Positions 35,278 to 44,067 of a stretch of DNA of 64,000 nt are shown in pieces. Made by a program: the position numbers and the translations under genes. The stretch is from CAXBID01 sp963815305 (GTDB lineage: Bacteria; Bacteroidota; Bacteroidia; Flavobacteriales; Flavobacteriaceae): contig CAWFFW010000002.1 in the NCBI GenBank assembly GCA_963815305.1, forward strand, positions 186,001 through 250,000. The letters are read 5' to 3'. Below the pieces are notes generated by a model, which did not search any database, was not told the origin of the DNA, and saw only the letters and a list, made by a program, of their open reading frames with translations. Numbering within the stretch: the first letter of the stretch is position 1; the number at the start of each line of letters is the position of its first letter.

Positions 35278-38070
35278 ATGAGGGACATAAATAAATTTTT
35301 TAGAAATAAATATAGATTAGAATCGCTGTTAGAATATGATATACTAGACACAGCTCCTGAAAAGGAATTTGATGAACTCGCTAAATTAGCAGCCATCATT
35401 TGTGATGTTCCTATTGCCTTAATCACCTTTATGGATGATAAGAATCAATACTTTAAGTCACGTTATGGCACTGATTTATCAGAAAACCAAATTGAAAATT
35501 CATTTTGCAAACATCTTGTAGACAACCATATTGAGCTTTTAGAAATTCCGGATCTTAGTGCTGATAGCAGGACTGCTAAAAATCCTTTTGTGATAAACAG
35601 CCCACATTTATTATTTTATGCTGCCTACCCCCTGAATAATGTAGAGGGTCATTTATTAGGAAGCATTTGTGTACATGACTTTCAAGAAAAAAACCTTAGC
35701 AAAAACCAAAAAGATGCATTAAAAATAATAGGGCAACAAATCATTAAATTACTAGAAACGAGGAAAAACAAAATACAACTTGAGAAAGAAAATAAAAAAT
35801 TAATATCTCATACTAAAAATCTTCAAAATGCTATTGAAATTAGAGACCTGGGTACTTGGGAGTGGAATATAGAAACCAACGAAACCAAGTTTAACAATAA
35901 ATGGGCGGAAATTTTAGGGTACAAGCTCTCTGAGTTCAAAACCACTAGTTTCCAAACATGGGTTGATTTAATGCATCCAGACGATCTTTCTAATGCTTCT
36001 GATAAAGTACATAAAGCTTTTATAAAAGATGGCGAAATTCTAAATAACGAATTTAGAATGAGAAAAAAAGACGGCACCTATGTATGGATAGAATCTAAGG
36101 GTAAAATAATTAAAAGGGACACTAACGGAAAGCCACTAATTATTGCTGGTACCCACTTGGATATTACTAACCAAAAAATAACTGAATTACATTTAACAAA
36201 AATACACGAAAACATTCCTGCTGCTGTTTTTAGGTATATAGCAAAAAATGACGGCACAAACCAATTGTTATATTACAACAAAAAATTAAATATGCTATAT
36301 GATATACCCGAAGATCTTAATTTAGAGGGAGAGAATATTAATCTTGTTTGGAATAAAATACACCCTGAAGATATTCCAATTATTCAAAATGCCATAGAAA
36401 AATCTAAAAAAGAATTAATTGATTATAAAGCAGAATATCGCATTTTAGGTAAAAATAACTCTATCAAATGGCTAAAGGCTCAAGGTTCATTATGCTTTAC
36501 TAATGATACAGAAACAGTTTGGGACACTGTTGTATTTGATATTACTCAAGAAAAATTAGCTAAAAACAGATTAAATGAGATTAATAAACAATTAAAAAAG
36601 GCTCAAAAAATTGCTAAACTAGGTTATTGGAAACATAATTTAGATAATGATTCCTTAACATGGTCTAACGAGATTTATAACATATTAGAATTAGACAAAA
36701 ACAACACTACTGCTTCATCTGATTTATTTTTTGAAATGGTACATCCCGATGATAAACAACAATTTTTAGAAAAAAGCAATAAAGCAAAAGCAGAAAATTG
36801 TATTGCTAATATAGAGCATAGAATTTTACTTCCAGATGGAAGAATTAAGTGGATTGAGATAACCACAGGAACCCAATACGTTAATTTAAAAAACGAAAGG
36901 GTTAGAGAATGCGTAGTGCAGGACATTACTAACAAAAAACAACAATCTTTTTTAGTTAAAGAAAGTAATGACAGGTTTAAGCTTGCCACCAAAGCAACCT
37001 CTGATATTATTTGGGACTGGGACATGGTCAAAAACAGGGTTCTCTTTGGAGAAAATTTTAAAGAGTTGATTAATGGTGATTTTGATGATGAAAAAATTAA
37101 AAGTGAAGATTTCATGAACACATACATTAACCCAAACGATAGGAAGAGGGTTAATAAAAGCTTAATGAACGTAATTCGTGGTAATCGTAGTCAATGGGAC
37201 GTTAAATACAGACTGAAATTAAAAGATGGGCAATACATCAATGTAGAGAATAAGGCCTTAATAATAAGAGATAACCAAGGAAAACCTCTTAGAATGGTTG
37301 GTGCTATGAATAATATTACTGAGCAGATAAATCAAAATAAAAAGCTCTCACAATTAAATAATGTATTAACTACAAAATCTGAAGAGTTAGTTTTAAGTAA
37401 CAATGATTTAGAACAATTTGCCTATGTGGCATCTCATGACCTACAAGAACCTCTAAGAATGATTACTAGCTTTTTAACACTTTTAGAAAAAAAGTATGAT
37501 AATAAGTTAGATGATAAAGCCAAAACCTATATCCATTTTGCTGTAGATGGTGCTAAAAGAATGCGGAAAATTATTCTTGATTTGTTAGATTATTCTAGAG
37601 TTGGTAGATTAGAAACGCAAGCAACTGATATAGATATTGCTGAATTAATAAATGATATTATAAATTTCAATCATCGTAAAATAGGTAAATTAAATGCCTC
37701 CATAAAATTAAAAGAGTTTCCGACTATAAAATCCCATTCATCAGAGCTTTCTCAGGTGTTTTCAAATCTAATTAGCAATGCTTTAAAATATCAAAAACCA
37801 AACAAAAAACCCATAATAACCATTTCCTGCAAGGATATTAAAACACATTGGGAGTTTTCAATTGAAGATAATGGCATCGGGATCGATGAAAAATACTTCA
37901 ACCAAATATTTATTATTTTTAAAAGATTGCACAGAAAAGAAGAATACTCTGGTACAGGCATTGGCTTAGCAGTTACCAAAAAAATAGTGAATTCTTTGGG
38001 TGGGAAAATCTGGATTGAAAAAGCAAAACGACAAGGCAGTATATTTAAATTTACAATTAAAAAAGTATAA
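35278..38070 (+). CDS. Cytosolic GAF-PAS4 sensor histidine kinase
   Basis: 930 residues with no membrane segment. Order: GAF (about 15-160, FCKHLV motif, related to the GAF of the preceding kinase), four PAS/PAC units (about 180-300, 305-425, 440-552 and 562-682), DHp with H720 and Pro725 (ASHDLQEPLRMI), then ATPase with N834, DNGIGI (864-869) and GTGIGL (892-897). The DHp and ATPase part is like that of bacteriophytochrome-type kinases (HDLQEPLR, FKRLHRKEEYSGTGIGLA), but no phytochrome domain is present. The PAS ligands are unknown. It ends two bases before the Rcp1-like receiver gene, its probable target. Confidence 0.9.
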   Translation: MRDINKFFRNKYRLESLLEYDILDTAPEKEFDELAKLAAIICDVPIALITFMDDKNQYFKSRYGTDLSENQIENSFCKHLVDNHIELLEIPDLSADSRTAKNPFVINSPHLLFYAAYPLNNVEGHLLGSICVHDFQEKNLSKNQKDALKIIGQQIIKLLETRKNKIQLEKENKKLISHTKNLQNAIEIRDLGTWEWNIETNETKFNNKWAEILGYKLSEFKTTSFQTWVDLMHPDDLSNASDKVHKAFIKDGEILNNEFRMRKKDGTYVWIESKGKIIKRDTNGKPLIIAGTHLDITNQKITELHLTKIHENIPAAVFRYIAKNDGTNQLLYYNKKLNMLYDIPEDLNLEGENINLVWNKIHPEDIPIIQNAIEKSKKELIDYKAEYRILGKNNSIKWLKAQGSLCFTNDTETVWDTVVFDITQEKLAKNRLNEINKQLKKAQKIAKLGYWKHNLDNDSLTWSNEIYNILELDKNNTTASSDLFFEMVHPDDKQQFLEKSNKAKAENCIANIEHRILLPDGRIKWIEITTGTQYVNLKNERVRECVVQDITNKKQQSFLVKESNDRFKLATKATSDIIWDWDMVKNRVLFGENFKELINGDFDDEKIKSEDFMNTYINPNDRKRVNKSLMNVIRGNRSQWDVKYRLKLKDGQYINVENKALIIRDNQGKPLRMVGAMNNITEQINQNKKLSQLNNVLTTKSEELVLSNNDLEQFAYVASHDLQEPLRMITSFLTLLEKKYDNKLDDKAKTYIHFAVDGAKRMRKIILDLLDYSRVGRLETQATDIDIAELINDIINFNHRKIGKLNASIKLKEFPTIKSHSSELSQVFSNLISNALKYQKPNKKPIITISCKDIKTHWEFSIEDNGIGIDEKYFNQIFIIFKRLHRKEEYSGTGIGLAVTKKIVNSLGGKIWIEKAKRQGSIFKFTIKKV

Positions 38071-38072
38071 AC

Positions 38073-38510
38073 ATGGCTATGGACAGTGTACACATTCTTT
38101 TAGTTGAAGATAACGAAGGCGATATTTTATTAACGAAAGAAGCTTTAGAGGAAGTGAAACTTACAAATACAGTAAGTATTATGAGAGATGGTGAGGCCGC
38201 CATCAAATTTTTAAATAAAGAAACGCCTTATCAAAAAGAAAAAGAGCCAGATTTAATTTTGTTAGATATAAACCTCCCAAAAATAGGCGGACAAGAAGTT
38301 TTAAAATATATAAAAACGAGTAGTCATCTAAGGCATATTCCTGTTATAGTGCTTACAACCTCATCATCTTATGAAGATGTTTCTAGTTCTTACAGAAATT
38401 ACGCCAATTGCTATATAGTAAAACCCGTAGAAATAGATGATTTTATAAAAGCAGTAGCACAAATAGAAGATTTTTGGATTAAAATAGTAAAGCTTCCCAT
38501 AAAAAAATAA
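38073..38510 (+). CDS. Single-domain response regulator (Rcp1-like)
   Basis: 145 residues, receiver domain only. The acidic pocket is E12-D13, the phospho-acceptor is D65 (ILLDINLPK), the switch Thr is T95, and the conserved lysine is K117 (VKPVE). The long loop after beta 3 and the IEDFW segment near the C-terminus are typical of Rcp1-type receivers that pair with phytochrome-like kinases. The preceding 930-residue kinase has just that kind of DHp. With no output domain it must act by protein contact or as a phosphorelay carrier. Confidence 0.9.
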   Translation: MAMDSVHILLVEDNEGDILLTKEALEEVKLTNTVSIMRDGEAAIKFLNKETPYQKEKEPDLILLDINLPKIGGQEVLKYIKTSSHLRHIPVIVLTTSSSYEDVSSSYRNYANCYIVKPVEIDDFIKAVAQIEDFWIKIVKLPIKK

Positions 38511-38511
38511 T

Positions 38512-39546
38512 ATGTCTCTAGAAAGAAAAATATATAACATTTTATTTATTGAAGATAATCCTGGGGATATTCTTTTAATTCAAGATTATTTAGACGAGTA
38601 TTTAAAAGGTTCAATTATAAATATTGCAAATACATTAAAAGAAGCCAAAGAGCTGATTTTGAGAACAAAGGAAAAATATGATGTTATTTTATTAGATTTA
38701 AACCTTCCAGATGCAAGCGGTGATAGGCTTTTAAGAAGTGTATTAAAAATATCGAAAAAGGCTCCTATTATTGTTTTAACTGGTTATTCAGACCTCCCTT
38801 ATATAGTATCTATCATCAGGAAAGGAGCTTATGATTATTTGTTAAAAGACGAGCTTACGGGCTTTGCTTTGTATAAAAGTATTCTTCACAACATTGATAG
38901 ACATCAATTTGTTAAAGAAATAGAACACTCATCTACCAGATATTCAAATCTTTTTCAGTTAAGTCCTCAGCCTATATTAATATTTAATAAAAAAACTCAT
39001 ACTATAGAGGAGATTAATGATGCTGCCATAGCAACATATGGTTATACTAAAAAAGAGTTTTTGAGCTTAAGTAAAAAAGATCTTTATCATAAAGATGACC
39101 GTAATGTTTTATTTGAAGTTCCTGAAGATGAAATTGAATTTCATAAGTTTAAACGAAATGGTTTTAAAGGGGTTTTCAGGCATTTAAAAAAAAACGGAGA
39201 TGTTATGCATGTTGAGATTTTTACCAATGATTTGAGTATTAACAATCAAAAAATATCTGTGATTTATGATATAACTGATAAAGTACAACGTGTAAATGCT
39301 ATTCAACAGCAAAATGAAAATTTAAGAGAAATAGCCTGGATTCAATCTCATGTGGTAAGAGCTCCGCTGGCAAGAATGATGGGTCTCATTGATTTAATAA
39401 GCTCCAATCAAGACGAGGTTTCTGAAGAAGTTTCTTATTGTTTAGAAGAAATTGTAAAGTCTTCTATTGAGCTGGATTCTATTATAAAAGAAATATCAAA
39501 TAAAACATTAATGATTAATCTCTCGACAAAACATGAATCTGTATGA
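38512..39546 (+). CDS. Receiver-PAS-DHp protein without an ATPase domain
   Basis: 344 residues. A receiver (about 8-125; D62 acceptor, switch T90, K112) is followed by a PAS domain (about 143-260). A dimerisation/phosphotransfer helix pair comes last (about 262-335), with H280 and Pro285 in WIQSHVVRAPLARMMGLIDLI split across the helix. The protein ends there: no N, G1 or G2 boxes. So it has both an acceptor aspartate and a possible acceptor histidine but cannot phosphorylate itself with ATP. It may be a phosphotransfer intermediate (Asp to His) fed by the two kinases. It overlaps the next gene by ATGA. Confidence 0.85.
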   Translation: MSLERKIYNILFIEDNPGDILLIQDYLDEYLKGSIINIANTLKEAKELILRTKEKYDVILLDLNLPDASGDRLLRSVLKISKKAPIIVLTGYSDLPYIVSIIRKGAYDYLLKDELTGFALYKSILHNIDRHQFVKEIEHSSTRYSNLFQLSPQPILIFNKKTHTIEEINDAAIATYGYTKKEFLSLSKKDLYHKDDRNVLFEVPEDEIEFHKFKRNGFKGVFRHLKKNGDVMHVEIFTNDLSINNQKISVIYDITDKVQRVNAIQQQNENLREIAWIQSHVVRAPLARMMGLIDLISSNQDEVSEEVSYCLEEIVKSSIELDSIIKEISNKTLMINLSTKHESV

Positions 39547-39938
39547 ATTTACAACCTTTAGTTATTGATGATGATAATGTTATTTGTTTTTTAATCAAAA
39601 AGCTTTTAAAACTTTCTGTCTATCCAGAACCCAAAAGTTTTCTTTCAGCTGTTGATGCTTTAGAGTACGTAAAGAATGAACAAAATATTAAAAAAACCTA
39701 TGTTATTTTTCTAGACATTAATATGCCCAACATGAATGGCTGGGAGTTTATAGAAGCGCTAGAATCTCATGCTATAAAATCAAATTATTTTATCTACATC
39801 ATTACATCTTCTATTGATGAAAATGATAAACATAAATCAACAACTTATAGCAGTGTTAAAAAATTTATTTCAAAACCTTTAAAAACAATTGATTTAGAAT
39901 TACTTAAAGAAAGTAAAGATTTAAAACCTTTTTTCTAA
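39543..39938 (+). CDS. Single-domain response regulator
   Basis: 131 residues, receiver domain only. D9-D10-D11 form the acidic pocket, D58 (IFLDINMPNMNGWEF) is the acceptor, the switch residue is in ITSS (about 88-90), and K111 (SKPL) is the conserved lysine. Its ATG overlaps the stop of the receiver-PAS-DHp gene (ATGA), so the two are translationally coupled and probably work together. That partnership makes it the likely final acceptor from H280 of that protein. No output domain is present. Confidence 0.88.
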   Translation: MNLQPLVIDDDNVICFLIKKLLKLSVYPEPKSFLSAVDALEYVKNEQNIKKTYVIFLDINMPNMNGWEFIEALESHAIKSNYFIYIITSSIDENDKHKSTTYSSVKKFISKPLKTIDLELLKESKDLKPFF

Positions 39939-39952
39939 GGCTACTAGTTATT

Positions 39953-40867
39953 TTAATCTCTAACTAATGGCATCGTAGTACAACGCAATAAACCGCCTTG
40001 TTTGCCAATTTCTTTATAACACACTTCTTCAACTAAAAATCCTTGTTTTCGCAACCAAGAATTCAGTCTTATAAAGTTCCTCTCAGAAACAACAACTGTC
40101 TCTGAAATTGAAAATATATTGCTATTCATTTCATACATTTCGTCTTTCGTGATTTCAAAAACATTTTCTTTTCCGAAGAAATTAAGCAACCAATCATATT
40201 CTTTTTCTATTAAAAATCCATTTTTATGAATAATGGCTTTATCCTTTCCTATGGGTTGAAAACAACAGTCTAAATGCAATGCATTTTCCTTGGCGTTGGT
40301 GTTAGATTTTCTAAGCTCAAAAGACTTTATTTTTTTATTTGGAAAGAGTTCTTGAATGGCAATGACTGCATCCATATTAGTACGAGCGGTAATTAAATTA
40401 ACATAGTCGTCACCTGAATAAGTTCCGATAAACACATAATCATTCCACGGCATAACATCACCGCCTTCAACATGACATTCTTCAGGTAATATGATACGAT
40501 TTTTTTTATCTATTTGATTCCATAAATAACGTATAGCCTCAACTTCTTCTTCCCTATTAGGTAAAATATTGGCACGCATTACTTTATCTTCAATAACAAA
40601 AGCGATATCTCTAGAAAAAATTTGATTACAATTCTCAATAACTTCAGGCCTATAAACCTTTATGTAATATTTTTCAAAAACTGTCGCCAAAGCGTCCATT
40701 TCAGCAATCATATTCTCTTCCTTAGGGTATGTTCCGGCCAATACATGCTCAATACTTTTGGGGTCGTAGCATTCTTCTATTTTTGGTGTTGGACCATTAC
40801 TTTTTGCTGTACCTAAAATAACGGATCTGAGCCTTGAGGTTTCATTTTGAATATTTAATTTAAGCAT
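39953..40867 (-). CDS. Arginine deiminase/dimethylarginase-like hydrolase
   Basis: 304 residues of the guanidino-modifying superfamily. The likely catalytic residues are Cys296 (GLLRCTTMP), His198 (ALHLDCCF), and Glu134/Asp137 (HVEGGDVM); R86-D87 (FSRDIAF) fits the substrate-binding region. Members hydrolyse arginine, methylarginines or related compounds, or transfer amidino groups; this one cannot be assigned more closely. It is distinct from ctlX at 33 kb. CAAAACTA at 40903-40910 is a minus-strand -7 box without a good -33 partner. Confidence 0.85.
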   Translation of the reverse strand: MLKLNIQNETSRLRSVILGTAKSNGPTPKIEECYDPKSIEHVLAGTYPKEENMIAEMDALATVFEKYYIKVYRPEVIENCNQIFSRDIAFVIEDKVMRANILPNREEEVEAIRYLWNQIDKKNRIILPEECHVEGGDVMPWNDYVFIGTYSGDDYVNLITARTNMDAVIAIQELFPNKKIKSFELRKSNTNAKENALHLDCCFQPIGKDKAIIHKNGFLIEKEYDWLLNFFGKENVFEITKDEMYEMNSNIFSISETVVVSERNFIRLNSWLRKQGFLVEEVCYKEIGKQGGLLRCTTMPLVRD

Positions 40868-40952
40868 ATTTTAAGCCTGAAAAATTTTCATTTATAGAAA
40901 GTCAAAACTAATGATAATTAAAGACTTTTTGAATTATTCTTAAAAATATTAC

Positions 40953-40991
40953 TTTAAAAAAGAAAAGCTTCATAGAAAAACCATGAAGCTT
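40953..40991 (-). terminator. Rho-independent terminator of gltA
   Basis: AAGCTTCAT (40965-40973) and ATGAAGCTT (40983-40991) pair perfectly around a nine-base loop. On the minus strand the stem is followed by TTCTTTTTTAAAG. Confidence 0.82.
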
Positions 40992-41015
40992 GATAATAGT
41001 ATAAAAAAAATTGAT

Positions 41016-42302
41016 TTATCTTTTATTAATAGGAACAAATTTTCTTTCAGTTTCGCCTATATACATTTGTCTTGGTCTGCCAATTGGTTCTTTACGCAAA
41101 CGCATCTCTCTCCACTGTGCAATCCATCCAGGTAAACGGCCTAAGGCAAACATAACGGTAAACATATCTGTTGGAATACCCATACCTCTGTAAATAATCC
41201 CAGAATAAAAATCGACATTAGGATATAATTTACGTTGCACAAAATACGCATCGATTAAAGCTTCTTTTTCAAGACCTTTAGCGATATCTAAAATAGGATC
41301 TTCAACACCTAATTGACCTAATACGTCATCGGCTGCTTTTTTAATAATTTTAGCTCGAGGATCGAAATTTTTATAAACACGATGACCAAAACCCATTAAA
41401 CGGAAAGGATCTTCTTTATCCTTAGCTTTTGCCATGTATTTTTTAGTATCGCCGCCATCAGTCTTTATAGCTTCAAGCATTTCTAAAACGGCTTGGTTTG
41501 CACCGCCATGAAGTGGTCCCCAAAGCGCAGAAATACCAGCTGAGATAGATGCAAATAAACCTGCATGCGAAGAACCAACTATTCTAACTGTTGATGTTGA
41601 ACAATTTTGTTCATGATCCGCATGTAATATTAATAGTTTATCTAAGGCATCCACTAAAACTTTACTTTGTACATAGCAGGCGTTTGGTTGCCTAAACATC
41701 ATTTTTAAAATATTTTCAACATATCCTAGTTCATTATCTCCATAATCAAGTGGTAAACCTTGTTTTTTACGTAAGGTCCAGGCTACTAAAACAGGAAATT
41801 TACCTAAAATTCTAACCACAGATTTATACATCTCTTCCTCAGAATCAACGTTTACTGAAGAAGGATTAAACGCAGTCAAAGCACTCGTAAGAGATGAAAT
41901 AACACCCATTGGATGTGCAGATTTTGGAAAAGCGTCTAAAATCTTCTTGATATCTTCATCTACAATTGATTGTGCTTTAATATCGGCATGAAATTTTTCA
42001 TTTTGTTCTTTTGTAGGTAACTCTCCAAATATCAATAAAAATGCGACTTCTAAAAAATCAGCTTTTTCAGCTAATTCTTCAATAGAATAGCCTCTATATC
42101 TTAAAATACCTTTTTCTCCATCTAAAAATGTTATAGCACTTTCGCAAGAACCTGTATTTTTATAACCTGGATCTAAAGTAATTATACCTCCGGTAGCTGA
42201 CCTAAGATTTTTTATATCTATTGCGACCTCGTCTTCGGTTCCTTTAACTAAAGGAAATTCGTGTTTTTTACCATCTATTTCTATAGTAGCAGTGTTTGCC
42301 AT
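41016..42302 (-). CDS. gltA: Citrate synthase
   Basis: 428 residues, the length of the hexameric type II (E. coli-like) enzyme. It condenses acetyl-CoA with oxaloacetate. Visible landmarks are the family signature GFGHRVYKNFDPRA (about 305) with its catalytic histidine, the earlier histidine in GPLHGGANQAVLEM (about 265), and the catalytic aspartate in NVDFYSG (about 362). The N-terminal 50-residue beta domain (IEIDGKKHEFP, LDPGYKNTGSC) is also typical of type II. It has its own terminator and lies downstream of eno on the same strand. Confidence 0.97.
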   Translation of the reverse strand: MANTATIEIDGKKHEFPLVKGTEDEVAIDIKNLRSATGGIITLDPGYKNTGSCESAITFLDGEKGILRYRGYSIEELAEKADFLEVAFLLIFGELPTKEQNEKFHADIKAQSIVDEDIKKILDAFPKSAHPMGVISSLTSALTAFNPSSVNVDSEEEMYKSVVRILGKFPVLVAWTLRKKQGLPLDYGDNELGYVENILKMMFRQPNACYVQSKVLVDALDKLLILHADHEQNCSTSTVRIVGSSHAGLFASISAGISALWGPLHGGANQAVLEMLEAIKTDGGDTKKYMAKAKDKEDPFRLMGFGHRVYKNFDPRAKIIKKAADDVLGQLGVEDPILDIAKGLEKEALIDAYFVQRKLYPNVDFYSGIIYRGMGIPTDMFTVMFALGRLPGWIAQWREMRLRKEPIGRPRQMYIGETERKFVPINKR

Positions 42303-42404
42303 ATTTTCGAATAATTTTGTTTTATTTAGCGGAAAGCTAATTTACGAAATAAGTGCCAATTTAAGAAACCTATTAACAAAGGTTTTGTTAATTAAAATTA
42401 ATGC

Positions 42405-42441
42405 ATAAAAAAAAGCGATTACTTTTTAAATAATCGCTTTT
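42405..42441 (-). terminator. Rho-independent terminator of eno
   Basis: AAAAGCGATTA (42411-42421) and TAATCGCTTTT (42431-42441) pair perfectly around a nine-base loop, and the minus strand continues with Ts. Confidence 0.87.
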
Positions 42442-42457
42442 AAAATATAAATAGATA

Positions 42458-43750
42458 TTATCCTATTTTGAATGCTTTTTCTTGTGGGAAGTAAGCAACA
42501 TCACCTAATTCTTCTTCAATACGAAGTAGTTGATTGTATTTTGCCATTCGATCACTACGAGAAGCAGATCCTGTTTTTATTTGGCCACAGTTTAAAGCTA
42601 CCGCTAAATCTGCAATCGTATTATCTTCAGTTTCACCTGAACGATGGGACATTACAGAAGTGTAACCTGCATTTTTTGCCATATTAACAGCCGCAATAGT
42701 CTCGGTTAAAGAGCCTATTTGGTTTACTTTAATTAAGATTGAATTTGCAATACCGTTTTCAATGCCTCTTGACAAACGTTCCACGTTAGTCACAAATAAA
42801 TCATCACCTACAAGTTGAACCTTGTCACCAATTTTTTCAGTTAGTAATTTCCAACCATCCCAGTCATTTTCATCCATACCATCTTCAATAGATATAATTG
42901 GATATTTTGAAGATAACTCAGCCAAATATTCAGCTTGTTCAGCAGATGTTCTAATAACACCTGTATCACCTTCAAACTTTTTATAATCATATTTTCCATT
43001 AACGAAAAATTCAGCAGCAGCACAATCTAAGGCTATCATGATATCACCACCAAACGTATAACCTGCTTTTTCTACAGCTAATTTAATTGAATCTAAAGCA
43101 TCCTCTGTTCCACCTGCTAAATTTGGTGCAAAACCTCCTTCATCACCAACAGCAGTACTTAAGCCTCTATCATGTAATACCTTTTTAAGATTGTGAAAAA
43201 TTTCAGTTCCCATTTGCATAGCATGAGTAAACGTTTTAGCTTTCACTGGCATAATCATAAACTCTTGAAAAGCGATTGGTGCATCACTATGAGAACCACC
43301 ATTAATGATATTCATCATTGGTACTGGAAGTGTATTTGCAGAAACACCACCTACATAACGATATAATGGTAAGCCTAGCTCTCCTGCTGCTGCTTTAGCA
43401 ACTGCTAAAGAAACACCTAAAATAGCATTGGCTCCTAATTTTGATTTATTTTTCGTGCCATCTAAATCAATCATAATTTGATCGATTAAATTTTGTTCGA
43501 AAACTGAAACACCTAATAATTCTTGAGCAATAATAGAGTTGACATTATCAACAGCTTTCAAAACACCTTTTCCCATGTAAGCAGATCCTCCGTCTCGCAA
43601 TTCTACAGCTTCATGCTCTCCTGTTGAAGCACCTGATGGTACCGCAGCTCTTCCTAAAACATCATTTTCTGTTACAACATCTACTTCTACTGTAGGATTC
43701 CCTCTCGAATCTAAAATTTGTCTTGCATGCACATTAATTATTATACTCAT
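42458..43750 (-). CDS. eno: Enolase
   Basis: 430 residues. It interconverts 2-phosphoglycerate and phosphoenolpyruvate. Key sites are visible: VPSGASTGEHEAVELRDG in the N-terminal domain, GDEGGFAPN with the catalytic glutamate, the metal ligands Asp/Glu in IALDCAAAEF, SIEDGMDEND and VGDDLFVTN, the catalytic lysine in LIKVNQIGS, and the MSHRSGETED loop. TAAATTTG on the minus strand (43782-43789) is a perfect -7 box about 30 bases before the ATG. Confidence 0.98.
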   Translation of the reverse strand: MSIIINVHARQILDSRGNPTVEVDVVTENDVLGRAAVPSGASTGEHEAVELRDGGSAYMGKGVLKAVDNVNSIIAQELLGVSVFEQNLIDQIMIDLDGTKNKSKLGANAILGVSLAVAKAAAGELGLPLYRYVGGVSANTLPVPMMNIINGGSHSDAPIAFQEFMIMPVKAKTFTHAMQMGTEIFHNLKKVLHDRGLSTAVGDEGGFAPNLAGGTEDALDSIKLAVEKAGYTFGGDIMIALDCAAAEFFVNGKYDYKKFEGDTGVIRTSAEQAEYLAELSSKYPIISIEDGMDENDWDGWKLLTEKIGDKVQLVGDDLFVTNVERLSRGIENGIANSILIKVNQIGSLTETIAAVNMAKNAGYTSVMSHRSGETEDNTIADLAVALNCGQIKTGSASRSDRMAKYNQLLRIEEELGDVAYFPQEKAFKIG

Positions 43751-44067
43751 AATTGGTTTGTTTTTAATCTTATTATTATATCAAATTTACGGCTAATTCC
43801 TATTTAATTTCAGATGTTTTTAAAGAAATATTCAAAATAACACCTATAACGTTTTAGTTCAATTTATGTTTAATAAAAAAATATTTTTGTACGTTACCCA
43901 AGGATTGGACTTTTCGTTGCAAGTCCTCAATGCTTCGTCACTGTAGGCTTTTCACTGCAATCCCTAAGGCGGCCAACAGACAAGTTTTAGTATACTTTTT
44001 TAAATCCTAAAATGCTTATTAAACTAACACCTCACAGGTTTTTATAAACCTGTGAGGTTAAAAATTA
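43751..44067. other. Intergenic region between carA and eno with GC-rich segment and palindrome
   Basis: 317 bases. From the eno side it has the -7 box TAAATTTG (43782-43789). In the middle is a stretch (about 43890-43985) of nearly balanced base composition, against an AT-rich surround, with two imperfect direct repeats of TTTTC..TGCAA..CCT (43911-43927 and 43949-43965). At the carA end is a perfect palindrome (44029-44058). No gene is recognised; the segment may be a repeat remnant. Confidence 0.55.
44029..44058. repeat. Perfect palindrome, terminator or dispersed repeat
   Basis: Arms ACCTCACAGGTTT (44029-44041) and AAACCTGTGAGGT (44046-44058) pair perfectly around four bases, 9 bases past the carA stop. 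It could end carA transcription, but no clear T-run follows on the minus strand. Similar palindromes are, from memory, common between genes in Bacteroidota. Confidence 0.6.
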
